DNA of 64,000 nt, from positions 62,001 to 126,000 of the forward strand of contig OZ025813.1 in NCBI GenBank assembly GCA_964019425.1, written 5' to 3'. This document shows positions 62,389 to 64,000 of the stretch, one piece after another (positions within the stretch are counted from its first letter, which is position 1; each line of letters begins with the position of its first letter). The position numbers and the translations under genes are program-made. The notes beneath the pieces are model-generated. The model worked only from the letters and a program-made list of their open reading frames with translations. It was not told where the DNA came from and did no database searches. Source of the DNA: Flectonema sp. DT1601. Its lineage: Eukaryota > Euglenozoa > Diplonemea > Diplonemida > Diplonemidae.

Positions 62389-64000
62389 TTATTGCAACAG
62401 CGCAATGAAAAGAGTCAATAAGAGAAGGACTGGGAGGTAGGACACAGTGTCAGAAGAGCTAACTTTTCTTCCACCACCACCACCACCACCACCACCGCCA
62501 CCGAATCCACCAATAGGGGAAAGTGTTCTAGGAGGAGAGGCAGGTCTGGATATGAACGGGACAGTAGGTGGTGGGATGAGATTAGCAGGAGTTGCAACAA
62601 CACCAGTACCTCCAGTTCGTCCAAGAATTGCGTTTGGAGCCACTCCAGTAACAACTCCGTTTGGTGCTGTCGATCTGGTTGCCGAGTTATCAATTTGAAG
62701 CGACTGTCCAGTTGCTGTCAACACACTGGAAGAAGTTGACGGTAAAGACAACGAAGCTCCAGCTGCTGCACTTGCAAAGCTACTCGTATGAACTGACGTC
62801 TGTCTGTCGGTGGCCGCCTGCATCTGTACCGATGCGCTGACACCGGACTGTACCGCCAGTACTTTGAACCTTCCACTTGCCGTAATTTGAATAACAACAT
62901 TTGTGTCACATGCCATGACACCCTGCGCTAAGAAATCATCAGGCAGTCCCAACATTCCTCCCATGTCAGATTTAAAGGAGTCGACGATTTGTTGTTGAGA
63001 AACAACACTCAGAGCGTTGTAGCTGCTGCAGGAGACCTTCATAGAGACTTTGAGATTTTGTTTCTTTGTTCCCTTCTGCAATACGCATGCTTTGAGTGTT
63101 GGGTCGATATTCTTAGTACCACAAGCCTTCGCTAAGTCTGCTAAGTTAAGATGACTCGGGTACTCACCAACGAGAATCATTTCCTGTAAGAAAGCTTCTA
63201 CTGTACCTTGGCAACAACCCTGCCCACTGAAGTAGTCGTCGATCACTGCTCCACATTGAGCGGAACAGCTCTGTTGGTGTCGGAAGTCTTGAAGACAACC
63301 TCTCATCAAATCCTTTGCAAATGTTGATGCTCTGAAGTTGAACATTTCAGTCAGCTCACCGCAGTACTGTTTTTAGTTTATTTGAATTTAATACTTCTTA
63401 AATAGCGTCTTCGTTGTAAAAGTAGAATTTTAAACAAATAACACATACATGAGTTCTGTCATCATTCTCAACACATAAGTCTCTGATTCTCATCTTGCAG
63501 ATGCGTCGCTGTTTATATTTTTAAGTATTTATTTCAAGAAAAAAAGAAACAGTTTGAAAGTAGACATCCATACCTCGAGAGCAAGTTCAGCTTTGCAGGC
63601 GACAGGATCAACAGCAGTATCACATTGTGTGTCTAATACATTGCTGGAGGACTTTATTAAAGAACGATAGCATGAACCAGAATCAGTGCATGCAGTAGTC
63701 ACATCAAACTCTCCAGTGATTTCACTACGACTGGACTGAAGAGCTGCTTTACAGAAAGAGCTTCCGACCTTTGCACACGAACGTCTGAAACTATTAAACA
63801 ACTCCTCAAGTGATGATGCTATTACTGGATCGAATGCCGCAACACGTTGAGCGAATGAAAGTCTCAACTGGTTACCAGTTGATTCACACCAAGAACACTC
63901 TTTAGTTGAAGCTCTGTTGTTATATTGATAGTGACATCTCATATCAAGTCCTCCAATTGGAAGGGCTTCAGGGTACCAAACACAACCTGAAATAGTACCG
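62389..64000 (-). CDS. GPI-anchored Cys-rich surface protein, 3' part, three exons seen
   Basis: The gene enters from the right edge and ends at 62389. The visible exons are 64000-63574, 63508-63449 and 63366-62389. The introns are 63573-63509 (65 bases, GTATGG...CAG) and 63448-63367 (82 bases, GTATGT...CAG), both phase 0. Splicing gives KAELALE-RRICKMRIRDLCVEN and DDRTH-YCGELTEMFNFRAS. The ectodomain has two Cys-rich repeats, each with a helical pattern (CKAALQSSRSEITGEFD; CSSYNALSVVSQQQIVDSF). A Ser/Thr/Ala-rich stalk follows, then a Gly11 tract encoded by the CCA repeat, and a GPI signal (YLPVLLLLTLFIALLQ). The start and signal peptide lie outside the window. The first in-window bases remain open, so the upstream exon border is unknown. 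Confidence 0.75.
62471..62502 (+). repeat. CCA trinucleotide repeat
   Basis: About ten CCA/CCG units encode the polyglycine tract near the C-terminus of the right-edge surface protein. The tract is likely length-variable. Confidence 0.9.

Overview
The window is eukaryotic nuclear DNA, AT-rich, with many homopolymer runs. Genes recognised with confidence include NOP2, KIN17, Sua5/YRDC, a Thg1-like polymerase and a mitochondrial inner-membrane signal peptidase. Almost every supported gene, from the left edge to the right edge, lies on the minus strand. Start codons usually sit about 5-25 bases after a pyrimidine-rich 3' splice acceptor (…CAG), including genes where no upstream coding exon is visible. 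At least three genes have short cis introns (65-137 bases) with GTATGT or GTATGG donors and CAG acceptors. One-way gene arrays, acceptors hugging the start codon, a UGA-decoded selenoprotein and GPI-anchored surface proteins together suggest a euglenozoan, more like a diplonemid or euglenid than the nearly intron-free kinetoplastids. This assignment is inference.

Layout, left to right. 1-564 is the 5' part of a polyQ/beta-propeller gene running off the left edge. 565-15905 is a 15.3-kb stretch with no convincing gene. 15906-32522 is dense: PTB-like RNA-binding protein, Thg1-like protein, type II glycosyltransferase, a 52-residue protein, a PhnD-like binding protein with a mitochondrial-type leader, Sua5 (two exons), a large helical-repeat protein, KIN17, a basic IQ-like protein and an IMP-type protease. 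32829-34156 is a retroelement-derived patch bounded by inverted repeats. 34359-38225 is an LRR protein with a ubiquitin-like head and about 45 near-identical 75-base repeats. 38226-45665 holds only two small minus-strand genes and one doubtful plus-strand frame. 45666-60080 is dense again: zeta-toxin-like P-loop kinase, four-pass membrane protein, NOP2 (four exons), Mpv17-like protein, SELENOF/SELENOM-like selenoprotein, DUF1749 hydrolase-like protein, PAN-domain GPI protein and a membrane-anchored class I peroxidase. After a 2.3-kb gap, a second GPI-anchored surface protein (three exons seen) runs off the right edge.

There are no operons in the bacterial sense. If transcription is polycistronic, each mRNA would be released by trans-splicing and polyadenylation. 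Several products are probably mitochondrial (PhnD-like, IMP-like, perhaps the helical-repeat, zeta-like and peroxidase proteins). Others serve RNA metabolism (PTB-like, Thg1-like, Sua5, NOP2, KIN17) or the secretory pathway and surface (glycosyltransferase, selenoprotein, PAN protein, right-edge GPI protein).

The points most worth a second look are the selenoprotein with an unfamiliar Cys-rich tail, the eukaryotic PhnD-like protein, the peroxidase and DUF1749 proteins lacking a key catalytic residue, the homogenised LRR array with a homopolymer frame break, the 15-kb gap after the PTB-like gene, and repeated hairpins downstream of stop codons.
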